From Denitrobaculum sp965232285 (GTDB lineage Bacteria; Pseudomonadota; Alphaproteobacteria; Kiloniellales; Kiloniellaceae): a stretch of DNA of 64,000 bases. Both the position numbers and the translations under genes were made by a program. Below are positions 6,890 through 15,989 of the stretch, one piece after another. Within the stretch, counting starts at the first letter, position 1. Every line of letters begins with the position of its first letter. The notes below the pieces were generated by a model. The model saw nothing but the letters and a program-made list of their open reading frames with translations. It had not been told where the DNA came from and did not search any database. The stretch spans positions 1,984,001 through 2,048,000 of the forward strand of contig CBDDPL010000004.1 in assembly GCA_965232285.1 (NCBI GenBank), written 5' to 3'.

Positions 6890-9800
6890 CTAGCGCGCAA
6901 TCTTCACCAGGCTGTCGAGCATCATGCGTACACCCCGTACGCGTGCCTTGGCGTCTGTCCAGGCACGCTTGAAGACCAGCTTGTGGTCTGGCCGCAGATT
7001 GACGATGCCGTGCTGGGACTGGATGAAGCCGATCAGCTTTTCCGGATTGGCGAACTGGTCGTTGTGGAAGGCGACCACCGCACCCTTGGGGCCGGCATCG
7101 ACCTTGACCACGCCGGCGTCGCGGCAAAGCTGCTTGATGGTCATGATGTCGAGCAGGTTCTCGACCTCCTCCGGCAGGTCGCCGAAACGGTCGATCAGTT
7201 CGGCGGCGAAGCCCTCGATCTCCTGACGGCTGACCAGTTCCGAGAGCCGGCGGTAAAGACCCAGGCGGACGTTCAGATCCGCCACGTACTGCTCCGGGAT
7301 CAGAACCGAAGTGCCGACGTTGATCTGCGGGGTCCAGCCGCGCTCGCCCTCTTCTTCCTCAATCCGTCCGCCACTCTTGGCCACGGCGACCGCCTCTTCC
7401 AGCATCTGCTGGTAAAGCTCGATGCCGACCTCCCGGATATGGCCGGACTGTTCCTCGCCCAGCAGGTTTCCGGCGCCGCGGATGTCCATGTCGTGGCTGG
7501 CCAGAGTGAAGCCGGCCCCCAGGCTGTCGAGGGTCTGCATGACGTTCAGGCGTTTCTCGGCGGCGGAGGATAGCAGACGGCCCGGCGGCAGGGTCAGATA
7601 GGCGTAACCGCGAATCTTGGAGCGGCCGATGCGCCCGCGGATCTGATAGAGCTGGGCGAGGCCGAACATGTCGGCGCGATGCACGATCATGGTGTTGGCA
7701 CTGGGGATATCCAGGCCGGATTCGATGATATTGGTGGAGAGCAGGATATCGTACTGATGGTCGTAGAATGCCGTCATGACGGCTTCCAGCTCGCTGGGTG
7801 GTAGTTGGCCATGGGCCACCGCCACCTTGACCTCCGGCACCAGCTTGGCCAGGCGGTCCTTAAGTTCCTCGATGTCCGCGAGGCGCGGGCAGACGTAGAA
7901 AGTCTGACCGCCACGATAGTGTTCGCGCAGGATCGCCTCGCGCACGATGACCGGGTCATAGGGCAGCACGAAGGTCCGCACCGCCAGGCGGTCGACCGGC
8001 GGTGTGGCGATCAGACTCATCTCCTTCACGCCGGACATGGCCAACTGCAGGGTCCGCGGGATCGGGGTCGCGGTCAGGGTCAGGACGTGAACGTCCTCGC
8101 GCAGTTGCTTGAGCCGCTCCTTCTGCTTCACCCCGAAGTGCTGTTCTTCATCGACAATCAAAAGCCCCAGGTCCCGGAAACGGACCGACTTGCCGAGCAG
8201 GGCATGGGTGCCGACCACGATCTCGACCGTCCCCTTCTCCAGGCCGGCCCGGGCATCGCTGGCATCTTTGGTCGAGACCAGGCGGGAAAGCTGCACCACA
8301 CGCACCGGCAGGCCGCTGAAGCGCTCGGCAAAGGTCTTGTAGTGCTGCCGCGCCAGCAGGGTCGTTGGCACCACCACGGCGACCTGCTTGCCGGCCATGA
8401 CCGCGATGAAGGCGGCACGCAGGGCGACTTCCGTCTTGCCGAAGCCCACATCGCCGCAAACCAGGCGGTCCATGGGCTTGCCTGAGCTCAGGTCTTCCAG
8501 GATGTCTTCGATGGCCCGGAGCTGGTCCTCCGTCTCCGGGAAGGGAAAACGGGCGGCGAATTCGTCGTAGATGCCTTCCGGCGGCAGCATGGAGTCCGCG
8601 GTCTTGAGGGCGCGCGCGGCGGCGATCTTGATCAGTTCGTCCGCGATGGCCTTGATGCGCTGCTTGACCTTGGCCTTGCGCGACTGCCAGCCGGCGCCGC
8701 CCAGCCGGTCCAGTTCAACCGAAGAATCCTCGGAGCCGAAACGCGACAGCACCTCGATGTTCTCGACCGGCACGAAGAGCTTGTCGCCGCCGTGATAAAT
8801 CACCTTCAGGCAGTCATGAGGCGCGCCGCCGACCTCAATGGTCTCCAGGCCCTCGTAGCGGCCGATCCCATGGTCCACGTGGACCACGAGGTCCTGGGCC
8901 TGCAGCGTGGAGACTTCGGTCAGGAAGTTCTCCGAGCGCCGGCGTTTGCGCTGCTGACGGCCGATGCGCTCGCCCAGAATGTCCTGCTCGGTCACCAGGG
9001 TGAAGTCGGGCGTGGAGAAGCCGTGATCGATTTCCAGGGTGATCAGGCCGACGGCCTTGGGATCAAGCGCGAGCGCCTCCGTCCAGGTCTCGGCGGTTGT
9101 CAGCCCGGCCTGCCCGTGCTCGCGCAACAGGCTGCTGAGCCGGTCGCGCGCGCCGTCGCTGTAAGCCGCGACCAGCACCCGCCGTTCCTCAGTCTGTTCC
9201 CGGACAATGAACTGACGCACGGCGTCGAAGACGTTGGTGTCGTCCTGGGCACGGGCCTCGGCAAAGTTCTCCCCCGCCGCCGCACCGGCATCCAGGATAC
9301 CTTCCATGTCCTCCGGCAGGCTGTAGGGCGTGAAGATGCCGCCGCGCAGTCCCGACAAGACCTCATCCCACTCGACCGCGCCCAGGTAGAGACGCGAAGG
9401 CGCAAGCGGTTTGTAGGGTGCGCCGCCGGCATCACGGACCGACTCCATGGATTTGCGGGCGCCGTAGAAGTCCTCAATGGCCTCCTGCCGGGCATCACGC
9501 GCCTCCGTCGCCTGGTGGTCCAGCAGGACGAGCGGATCCTCCAGGTAGTCCAGCAAGGTTTCCAGGCGCTTATGAAAGAGAGGCAGCCAATGCTCCATTC
9601 CCGGATGGACCCGGCCGTCGGAGACACTTTCGTAGAGCGAATCTTCCCGGGACACCGCGCCGAAGGCCTCCCGGTACCCCGAGCGAAAGCGCTCGATGGA
9701 GTCGGGGGTCAGGGTGATTTCCCCGACCGGCTTGAGGGCGACCTGCCCCCGTTTTCCCGTGGTGCGCTGGGTCAGAGGATCGAATTGCCGGATGCTTTCG

Positions 9801-10384
9801 ACCTCGTCGCCGAAGAAATCCAGCCGAACCGGCAGCTCCTCGCCGGGCGGGAAGATATCGACGATGCCGCCGCGGATGGCGAACTCCCCCGCCTCGCCCA
9901 CAGTCTCGGTGCGGAAATAGCCGTTGGTGGAAAGAAAGGACAGCAGCTCCGCGGTTTCGATCCGGCTGCCCGGCTTCAGCACCAGCAGGCGCTTGGCAAA
10001 GGATGCGCGCGGCGGAACACGCTGCATCAGGGCATTCACGGTCGTCAGAATGACTTTGGGGCCGCGGCTGCCGGCAGCGATATCCGTCAGCAGATCGATC
10101 CGGCGCGCCAGGATATCCCGGTGCGGACTGACCCGGTCATAGGGCAGGCAGTCCCAGGCGGGAAAACTCCGAATCTCAATCTCGGGCGCGAAGACGCCCA
10201 AAACCGATTCCAGCTTTGCCATGCGGGCATCGTCACGGGCGACGAAAAGGATCGTCGTATCATTGGAACTGCGGGCGAGATGGGCGAGCGCAAGGGCATC
10301 GACACCGTCCGGCGCATTGGCGATCTGACAGCGTTGCGCGCCGGCCTGGCCGGCCGGTTCCAGAAGAGACTCGAGGGATTTCAA
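6890..10384 (-). CDS. mfd: transcription-repair coupling factor Mfd
   Basis: A 1164-residue protein of full Mfd length. It has the UvrB-like N-terminal part, the RNA-polymerase-interacting CarD-like domain (DLVVHVDHGIGRYEGLETIEVGG), the SF2 translocase with Walker A GDVGFGKTEVALRAAF, DEEQHFGVKQK and TATPIPRTLQLAMSG, the second RecA lobe with RGRIGRS, and the C-terminal TRCF domain. It displaces RNA polymerase stalled at lesions and recruits UvrA. The start is TTG at 10384; its bases overlap the TGA stop of sdhE, so the two genes are translationally coupled. Confidence 0.97.
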   Translation of the reverse strand: MKSLESLLEPAGQAGAQRCQIANAPDGVDALALAHLARSSNDTTILFVARDDARMAKLESVLGVFAPEIEIRSFPAWDCLPYDRVSPHRDILARRIDLLTDIAAGSRGPKVILTTVNALMQRVPPRASFAKRLLVLKPGSRIETAELLSFLSTNGYFRTETVGEAGEFAIRGGIVDIFPPGEELPVRLDFFGDEVESIRQFDPLTQRTTGKRGQVALKPVGEITLTPDSIERFRSGYREAFGAVSREDSLYESVSDGRVHPGMEHWLPLFHKRLETLLDYLEDPLVLLDHQATEARDARQEAIEDFYGARKSMESVRDAGGAPYKPLAPSRLYLGAVEWDEVLSGLRGGIFTPYSLPEDMEGILDAGAAAGENFAEARAQDDTNVFDAVRQFIVREQTEERRVLVAAYSDGARDRLSSLLREHGQAGLTTAETWTEALALDPKAVGLITLEIDHGFSTPDFTLVTEQDILGERIGRQQRKRRRSENFLTEVSTLQAQDLVVHVDHGIGRYEGLETIEVGGAPHDCLKVIYHGGDKLFVPVENIEVLSRFGSEDSSVELDRLGGAGWQSRKAKVKQRIKAIADELIKIAAARALKTADSMLPPEGIYDEFAARFPFPETEDQLRAIEDILEDLSSGKPMDRLVCGDVGFGKTEVALRAAFIAVMAGKQVAVVVPTTLLARQHYKTFAERFSGLPVRVVQLSRLVSTKDASDARAGLEKGTVEIVVGTHALLGKSVRFRDLGLLIVDEEQHFGVKQKERLKQLREDVHVLTLTATPIPRTLQLAMSGVKEMSLIATPPVDRLAVRTFVLPYDPVIVREAILREHYRGGQTFYVCPRLADIEELKDRLAKLVPEVKVAVAHGQLPPSELEAVMTAFYDHQYDILLSTNIIESGLDIPSANTMIVHRADMFGLAQLYQIRGRIGRSKIRGYAYLTLPPGRLLSSAAEKRLNVMQTLDSLGAGFTLASHDMDIRGAGNLLGEEQSGHIREVGIELYQQMLEEAVAVAKSGGRIEEEEGERGWTPQINVGTSVLIPEQYVADLNVRLGLYRRLSELVSRQEIEGFAAELIDRFGDLPEEVENLLDIMTIKQLCRDAGVVKVDAGPKGAVVAFHNDQFANPEKLIGFIQSQHGIVNLRPDHKLVFKRAWTDAKARVRGVRMMLDSLVKIAR

Positions 10385-10653
10385 GGTTTTTCAGGTATAT
10401 AGCGGAAATTCAGGAGAAGTTCGGTGACATCGCTCTGCAACTCGGCCGGCGGCAGAGCCTCACCGGTAAACCATTGATAGACGACCGGATCGGGCTGATC
10501 CAGGATAACCTCATAGCGGTCGAGCTGCGCCGCGTTCATCTCATCCAGATGCTGGTCCGCGAAGTTTCCCAGCAGCAGGTCAGCCTCCTTGGTGCCCCGA
10601 TGCCAGCTTCGAAATTTCAGGCGTTTGCGGCGTTTTGTCAGATCATCGCTCAT
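10381..10653 (-). CDS. sdhE: FAD assembly factor SdhE (SDHAF2 family)
   Basis: A 90-residue protein with the invariant RGxxE motif (RGTKE, residues 19-23), needed for covalent FAD attachment to the succinate dehydrogenase flavoprotein. NFADQHLDEMNAAQLDRYEVILDQPDPVVYQWFTG follows, as in the family. I chose ATG at 10653 (MSDDLTKRRKRL) rather than the longer frame from 10695, whose extra 14 residues have no family counterpart. It overlaps the mfd start. Confidence 0.92.
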   Translation of the reverse strand: MSDDLTKRRKRLKFRSWHRGTKEADLLLGNFADQHLDEMNAAQLDRYEVILDQPDPVVYQWFTGEALPPAELQSDVTELLLNFRYIPEKP

Positions 10654-10758
10654 GTGGATTATCGCTCTGCAGAAGAGTGAAGTGTCTATGGCCAAGTCGC
10701 TGCCCGGTTACAGGAGCAAAATGCGTGTGCGCCATTCTGGTTTCAAGGCGCGGGAAAG

Positions 10759-11817
10759 TCACTGATAGCGTTGGACGGCCTGCTCGATCTCTTTCAGCAG
10801 CGCTTCACCCACATCGCCGCCATGGCCAACAATCTTGTTCCTGAACACCGTGCGGATCGTGTCGATGTGCGCGCCGATCAGCTTAATCCGGTCCTTCGTC
10901 GGCGGGTGGCCGGTCGGTTTGGTCGCCTTATAAAGCGACTTACCTACGTCGGTGATCAAGGGGTAGTCGAAGATACCGCCCTGCCCGCGCAGTTCGTGTG
11001 CGACCGTGTTGATCCGCCGGAGCCATTCCTCAGGGTCGCCCTTGCGCCCTTCGAGAGCGGCCTGCGCCTCGAGAATCTGCTTGATGTAGCGTTCCATCCA
11101 GTCGCCGTAATCGCCGACCAGGGTCTGAATTCGGCGCTCGGCGGCTTGAATCAGTGCCGGATCGAAGGCAACCGGGATCCTACGGGCGTTGGGCCCCAGC
11201 TTTTCCCTCAGTCGATCATCCAGATCGAAATGAATGGCCCTGACGTCCTCGCGCAGTGTCTTCTCGTCCGACGGACCGCGAATCAGCTGAACATCCTGCC
11301 GCATGGTCTTTCTGCGCTCGCGCGGGAAATCCTGATCAACACGGCGGCGGTCCGGACCGAAGTAGCCGTCCGCAAGAATAAAATGACGCGGGGAGTTAAC
11401 CAGCATCAGCAGCCGTTCGGCGATGGTCTTGGAAGAAAAGGGTTTCGCCAGAAACTCCGTCACGCCGCCGTCACGCGCGTCTTGCACGACTTCACGGTCG
11501 GCGGCACCGGAGATCATGATGAAGGGAACGAAGCGATCGGGAACGTTGGGGCCGGTGCGGATCCAGCGCAGAAAAAGGCGGCCATCGATCTGCGGCATGA
11601 CGCAGTCTGAGATAATGAGGTCGACGGTGCCGATCCCGGCCGATATCGGGTCTTCCAGGCTAAGCTTTAGTCGTTCAATCGCGGCGGCGCCGTCGGAGTC
11701 GGCAACGACCTTCCCAACTCCAAGGGTTTTGAGAACCGAAGTGAGCAGCTCTCGAATAAAGCGGTTGTCATCAACAACCAATACCGTCAATTGATCCCAG
11801 CGAAGATCCTGCGCCAT
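10759..11817 (-). CDS. response regulator with REC and C-terminal Hpt-like domain
   Basis: A 352-residue protein. The N-terminal receiver domain (about 10-135) has the acidic pair VDD, the phospho-acceptor D71 in IISDCVMP and the Lys in FLAKPFSSK. A linker contains DGYFGPDRRR. The C-terminal helical part contains VAHELRGQGGIFDY, which resembles the Hpt motif HxLKGxGxxFG, with H274 in the phospho-acceptor position. This suggests an intramolecular or relay phosphotransfer protein without a DNA-binding domain. No kinase is adjacent. It is divergent from recG. Confidence 0.85.
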   Translation of the reverse strand: MAQDLRWDQLTVLVVDDNRFIRELLTSVLKTLGVGKVVADSDGAAAIERLKLSLEDPISAGIGTVDLIISDCVMPQIDGRLFLRWIRTGPNVPDRFVPFIMISGAADREVVQDARDGGVTEFLAKPFSSKTIAERLLMLVNSPRHFILADGYFGPDRRRVDQDFPRERRKTMRQDVQLIRGPSDEKTLREDVRAIHFDLDDRLREKLGPNARRIPVAFDPALIQAAERRIQTLVGDYGDWMERYIKQILEAQAALEGRKGDPEEWLRRINTVAHELRGQGGIFDYPLITDVGKSLYKATKPTGHPPTKDRIKLIGAHIDTIRTVFRNKIVGHGGDVGEALLKEIEQAVQRYQ

Positions 11818-12003
11818 ACCCGTTTTGCGTCCACCGTCGTCCCGAACCGCTGTTCAGGCGTCTCTATTCTTGCTCAAGCACGCCACCTCACCGGTGATCT
11901 GTGACCGAGCCGTTTCCTCCAGTACAATGGCGGATATAAGATAGATCGAATCCTTGACGGCTTCGGTTCCGGGCTTCGGTGCCCATTTCAGGCTTACAGA
12001 CAA

Positions 12004-14085
12004 TTGCGACCCGAAATTCTCTTTCCGCTCTTTGCTCCGATTACCAGTATTTCCGGCATTGGTCCACGTTTCGCTGTGCTTTTCGAACGGCTTGTGGGTG
12101 TACATATTTTAGATCTTTGCTGGCACCTGCCGAACGGACTGGTCGATCGGCGTTACAGTCCGAGACTGGCAGAAGCCCAGCCCGGCCGCATCGCGACCCT
12201 GGTCGTGCAGGTCCTGCGGCATCATCCCGCGCCGGCCCGCGGCCGGCCTTATCGGGTTGTGGTCACGGATGAGACGGGCGAGCTGAGCCTAGTTTTCTTT
12301 CATGCCCGTGCCGACTATCTCGAGAAAATTCTGCCCGTTGGCGAGACTCGCGTGGTCAGCGGCAAGCTGGAGGTCTTCAGCGGCAGCCTGCAGATGTCAC
12401 ATCCGGACCATATCGCACCGGAGGCTGAACTCGCGGAAGTCATGAGCGTACAGCCCCAATATCCCCTGACCGCCGGCCTGCCGCAGAAGGTGGTCGCTAA
12501 AGCCGTGGCCTCCGCCGTCACCCATCTGAGCGACCTGCCGGAGTGGCTGGATCCGGCCTTCCAGCGTCAAAGGAGCTGGCCCGACTGGCGGGAGGCCCTG
12601 CAAAGCGTCCACCAGCCGAAGGCCCTCTCTGACCTTGAAGCGGAAACGCCGGCCCGCAGCCGTCTGGCCTACGACGAACTCCTGGCCAATCAGCTTGCCC
12701 TGGCGCTGATCCGGCGCAACCAGACCCGCCATCGTGGCCGCCCGATTCGCGGGGATTCGCGGCTCCGTGACCTGGTGCGGCAGGCCCTGCCCTTCACCCT
12801 CACCGGATCGCAGTTACAGGTGCTGAGCGAGATCGAGAGTGACATGGTCAGCGATTCGCGCATGCTGCGGCTGGTCCAGGGCGATGTCGGCAGTGGCAAG
12901 ACCGTGGTCGCTCTTCTGGCCATGCTGGCGGCGGTTGAAAGCGGCGCACAGGCGGCGATCATGGCACCGACCGAGATTCTCGCCCGCCAGCACCACAAGA
13001 CCATTGTCCCTTTGGCACAGGCCGCCGGCGTCTCGGTGGAACTGCTGACCGGGCGCGACAAGGGCAAAGCACGTGCCGCTGCGCTGAAGCGCATCGCGTC
13101 GGGGGAAGCGGCGATCGTTATCGGAACCCATGCAATCTTCCAGCAGGATGTCGACTTCAAGGACCTGGCGCTGGCCGTGATCGACGAGCAGCACCGTTTC
13201 GGCGTCCATCAGCGCCTGACCCTGGCGGAAAAAGGCCGCGGCGTGGATATGTTGGTGATGACCGCCACGCCGATTCCGCGGACACTGATGCTGACCGCTT
13301 ACGGTGATATGGACGTCTCCCGCATCACCGAGAAGCCGGCGGGACGGCAGCCTATCGACACGCGGACCCTGCCGCTGGACAGGCTTTCGGAGGTGGTCGC
13401 CGGCATCGGGCGGGCCTTGAACAGCGGCACGCGCGTCTACTGGGTGTGCCCTCTGGTCGAGGATTCCGAGGTCAGCGACCTTGCCGCCGCGGAAGAGCGC
13501 CACCGGGACCTGCAGATGCACTTTGGGGCGCGGGTCGGCCTGGTGCACGGCAAGATGAAGGCCAAAGACAAGGATGCCGCCATGGCGGCCTTCGTCGCGG
13601 GCGATGTGACCCTGCTGGTGGCGACGACCGTGATCGAGGTGGGCGTCGACGTGCCCGAGGCCTCCATTATGGTGATCGAACACGCCGAACGCTTCGGCCT
13701 CGCGCAGTTGCATCAACTGCGCGGGCGCATCGGACGCGGATCGCTCAAGTCGAGCTGCCTGCTGCTCTACCAGGGGCCGCTCGGCGAAATCGCGCGGGCA
13801 CGTTTGAACATCATGCGCGAAACAGACGATGGTTTCCGCATTGCCGAGGAGGACCTGCGGCTGCGGGGCGCCGGCGAGTTGCTGGGGACCCGACAAAGCG
13901 GCTTCCCAGAATTCAGGCTCGCGGACCTGCAGGTCCATGGCGAGCTGCTGGCGGCGGCGCGCGACGATGCGGCTCTCATCCTGAACAAAGACCCGGATCT
14001 CGAAACCGAACGCGGTCAGGCCTTGCGGATACTGCTGTACCTCTTCGAACGCGATGCGGCGGTGAAGTATCTCAGATCGGGGTAA
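12004..14085 (+). CDS. recG: ATP-dependent DNA helicase RecG
   Basis: A 693-residue SF2 helicase with the N-terminal wedge/OB domain (PYRVVVTDETGELSLVFFHARADYLEKIL), Walker A GDVGSGKTVVALLAML, DEQHRFGVHQR, TATPIPRTL, ATTVIEVGVDVPEA and the RGRIGRG motif VI, then the TRG-like end (RIAEEDLRLRGAGELLGTRQSGFPEF). It remodels stalled replication forks. The start is TTG at 12004. It converges on tonB, with only 13 bases between the ends of the two genes. Confidence 0.96.
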   Translation: MRPEILFPLFAPITSISGIGPRFAVLFERLVGVHILDLCWHLPNGLVDRRYSPRLAEAQPGRIATLVVQVLRHHPAPARGRPYRVVVTDETGELSLVFFHARADYLEKILPVGETRVVSGKLEVFSGSLQMSHPDHIAPEAELAEVMSVQPQYPLTAGLPQKVVAKAVASAVTHLSDLPEWLDPAFQRQRSWPDWREALQSVHQPKALSDLEAETPARSRLAYDELLANQLALALIRRNQTRHRGRPIRGDSRLRDLVRQALPFTLTGSQLQVLSEIESDMVSDSRMLRLVQGDVGSGKTVVALLAMLAAVESGAQAAIMAPTEILARQHHKTIVPLAQAAGVSVELLTGRDKGKARAAALKRIASGEAAIVIGTHAIFQQDVDFKDLALAVIDEQHRFGVHQRLTLAEKGRGVDMLVMTATPIPRTLMLTAYGDMDVSRITEKPAGRQPIDTRTLPLDRLSEVVAGIGRALNSGTRVYWVCPLVEDSEVSDLAAAEERHRDLQMHFGARVGLVHGKMKAKDKDAAMAAFVAGDVTLLVATTVIEVGVDVPEASIMVIEHAERFGLAQLHQLRGRIGRGSLKSSCLLLYQGPLGEIARARLNIMRETDDGFRIAEEDLRLRGAGELLGTRQSGFPEFRLADLQVHGELLAAARDDAALILNKDPDLETERGQALRILLYLFERDAAVKYLRSG

Positions 14086-14098
14086 ATCCGGCGACCGG

Positions 14099-15370
14099 CT
14101 AACTTAAGAAATACTGCATAGGCAGAACAAACTCGAGGCGGTCCACCTGGATACCGGCGGGAACTGGCGGAAGTGGCGCAGCACGCTTCAACATCTCGAG
14201 GGTGGCTTTGTCGAGAAGGCGGTAACCTGAACTCTCCTTGATGCGGAAATCCAGCAGGTCACCGTTACGGCCGATCGACAGGTAGAGCATGACCACGCCT
14301 TCCTGGCCGCGTTTCCGGGCGCGCCGCGGGTATTTTTTGTGTTTTTCCAGCCAGGCCAGCAGCAGCGCGTTGTAATCCGCCTTGGCGCCGGGCGCGCCGC
14401 CTGCGCTGGCATCCTGACCCGAACTGCCGACAGCGCCTGTCTCCTGCCGGCCGGACTTGCCGCCTGCGCCGGCCGAGGACTCAACCTGCGCGGTGACGGC
14501 CTTTTCAGCTTCGGGCTGCGCCGGCGCCGCTGCGGGTGTCGTATCCGCCTGCCTTGTCGGCTCGACAACGGGTTTTGCCTCCGCAATCTGCGGCTTAGGG
14601 GGCTCCGGTTTGCGGCGCGGCGGCTGCGGCGTGACAATCGGTTTGGCGGCTACCTGCTCCTCCGGCACCTGCTCCGGCTCTACCGCCACTTCCAGTGGTT
14701 CCGCCTCTGCGACCGGAGTCGGTTCCGATTCCGCCGGGTCAACAAGTTCAGCGGTTTCCGGCACGTTCTCGATCTCGACAGCCTCGGTCTCAAGGGACTC
14801 GGCTTCGATCGCCTCCAGCATCTGTGGCTCCGGTGGCTCCGGCGTCTCCGCCTCGACAAGCTGCGAGTCTGGCAAGGGTGGTTTGATCCTGGCGGTTTCG
14901 TCGGGCTCGGAGGCCTGGACCTCAAGCAGCGGCAGCTCGCCGCCTTGGATCTCAAGGGCCTCAACGGCGCGGGTCTCCTCCGGTGGAGCCATAACTTGCA
15001 GGGGACGCTCCTGCTCGATGACGTCCGGGCTCTCGGCTGCAGTCTCCGTAACTACCGTTTCTACTTCGGGTTCGCTCGCCTGCTCACTGACTTCGCTGGT
15101 CGCAGCCATAACCGGTTCGGGCGCCTGCTCGCTCGCCGGTGCGAGCTCTTCCGCAACGACTTCCTCTTCGACCTCAGCGGTTGCGGCCTCCGCTTCCACC
15201 CCGCCGGGGGCGGCCCCCGCGACTCCAAAAGCCACTTCCAGTCCGCCGACGCCCGCGTACAAGGTGCCAGAGGGTGAATCGCGCCAAAGCAAGGCCACGG
15301 CACCGCCAAGATGCAATGCGGCGGCGAGCGTAAGCGCCACCATCCAGTGCCGGCGTCTTATCCGCATCAA
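14099..15370 (-). CDS. tonB: energy transducer TonB
   Basis: A 423-residue protein. One N-terminal transmembrane anchor (WMVALTLAAALHLGGAVALLW) is followed by about 250 residues of Pro/Glu/Ala-rich periplasm-spanning linker (including PRRKPEPPKP). The C-terminal TonB domain (about 330-423) shows the YPRRARKRGQEGVVMLYLSI pattern and ends in LPMQYFLS. It transmits proton-motive force from ExbBD to outer-membrane receptors. No exbB/exbD is present here, so it must use a copy elsewhere. It lies in the same strand and block as the receptor, anti-sigma and sigma genes, and is probably dedicated to that receptor. Confidence 0.93.
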   Translation of the reverse strand: MMRIRRRHWMVALTLAAALHLGGAVALLWRDSPSGTLYAGVGGLEVAFGVAGAAPGGVEAEAATAEVEEEVVAEELAPASEQAPEPVMAATSEVSEQASEPEVETVVTETAAESPDVIEQERPLQVMAPPEETRAVEALEIQGGELPLLEVQASEPDETARIKPPLPDSQLVEAETPEPPEPQMLEAIEAESLETEAVEIENVPETAELVDPAESEPTPVAEAEPLEVAVEPEQVPEEQVAAKPIVTPQPPRRKPEPPKPQIAEAKPVVEPTRQADTTPAAAPAQPEAEKAVTAQVESSAGAGGKSGRQETGAVGSSGQDASAGGAPGAKADYNALLLAWLEKHKKYPRRARKRGQEGVVMLYLSIGRNGDLLDFRIKESSGYRLLDKATLEMLKRAAPLPPVPAGIQVDRLEFVLPMQYFLS

Positions 15371-15436
15371 GGCTTCCCTCTAAATCTCCAGTCAGTCGCA
15401 CGCCCGAAGCAGCGTCCAGCCGCGCTTCGCATGCCG

Positions 15437-15716
15437 TTAGCACCCCAACTTATACTGACATCGCGGCCATTTGCTACCTTTGCTTAACCGCTTGTCTCCT
15501 CTTGCCCGGGATTCACCGTCGAACCGTTTTTCTTCACTGTGCCCGGCCGTCGTGACGCCAACGGCCAGTCCGTGGCGTTTGGGGTCCTTGCCGGTCAGAA
15601 CAACATAGAGCAGCAGCCCGAGCAGGCTCCCGAACCATCAATGAATCGAGAAAAGACACTTCGCCCTCGCTTGCGATATGGCGATCATCTGCGAGCCCTT
15701 CGCGTGCGTCAGACAC
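15437..15716 (-). pseudogene. possible frameshifted small membrane-protein gene in the iron-uptake block
   Basis: A GTG at 15716 opens a frame (MSDAREGLADDRHI...SFLDSL) that overlaps the end of the 91-residue gene by eight bases, as expected for a coupled gene. Around 15637 the membrane-like sequence WFGSLLGLLLYVVLTGKD appears in a different frame, directly after a stop. One base insertion or deletion would join the two parts into a protein of about 90 residues with one transmembrane segment, continuing to a TAA at 15437-15439. Siderophore-receptor operons often carry small membrane or PepSY-type proteins in this position. It could also be plain non-coding sequence. Confidence 0.3.
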
Positions 15717-15984
15717 CCAGAATGGCCAGGACCGCCATCAGGCCGTTGCTGGCGATAACCAGGGTGAGAACGAAGCCGCCCCGGATCAGATTTTCCTCCA
15801 GGACCGCATAGAAGAACGACAGCGACCAGATCAGTGGAAACAGCACAAGCGGCAGGACAAGGTTATCGATACCGGCGGCGCCAGAGGGGATCCAGAGTGG
15901 CATGGCAGCCAGCACGGCGATGGCGCTCACCAGCGCCAAGGGGCCGGCAAGCAGCCATCTGACACCTGTTCTAAACCCCGTCAT
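15709..15984 (-). CDS. small membrane protein of the TonB-receptor block
   Basis: A 91-residue, very hydrophobic protein with three predicted membrane segments (LLAGPLALVSAIAVLAAMPLW; NLVLPLVLFPLIWSLSFFYAVL; GGFVLTLVIASNGLMAVLAIL) and a conserved-looking EEN between the second and third. The layout resembles the small DUF3649-type proteins encoded beside siderophore receptors, but I cannot confirm the family. It begins five bases after the receptor gene ends, so the two are very likely co-transcribed. It is probably an accessory inner-membrane component of iron-chelate uptake. Confidence 0.7.
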   Translation of the reverse strand: MTGFRTGVRWLLAGPLALVSAIAVLAAMPLWIPSGAAGIDNLVLPLVLFPLIWSLSFFYAVLEENLIRGGFVLTLVIASNGLMAVLAILGV

Positions 15985-15989
15985 GGCAG

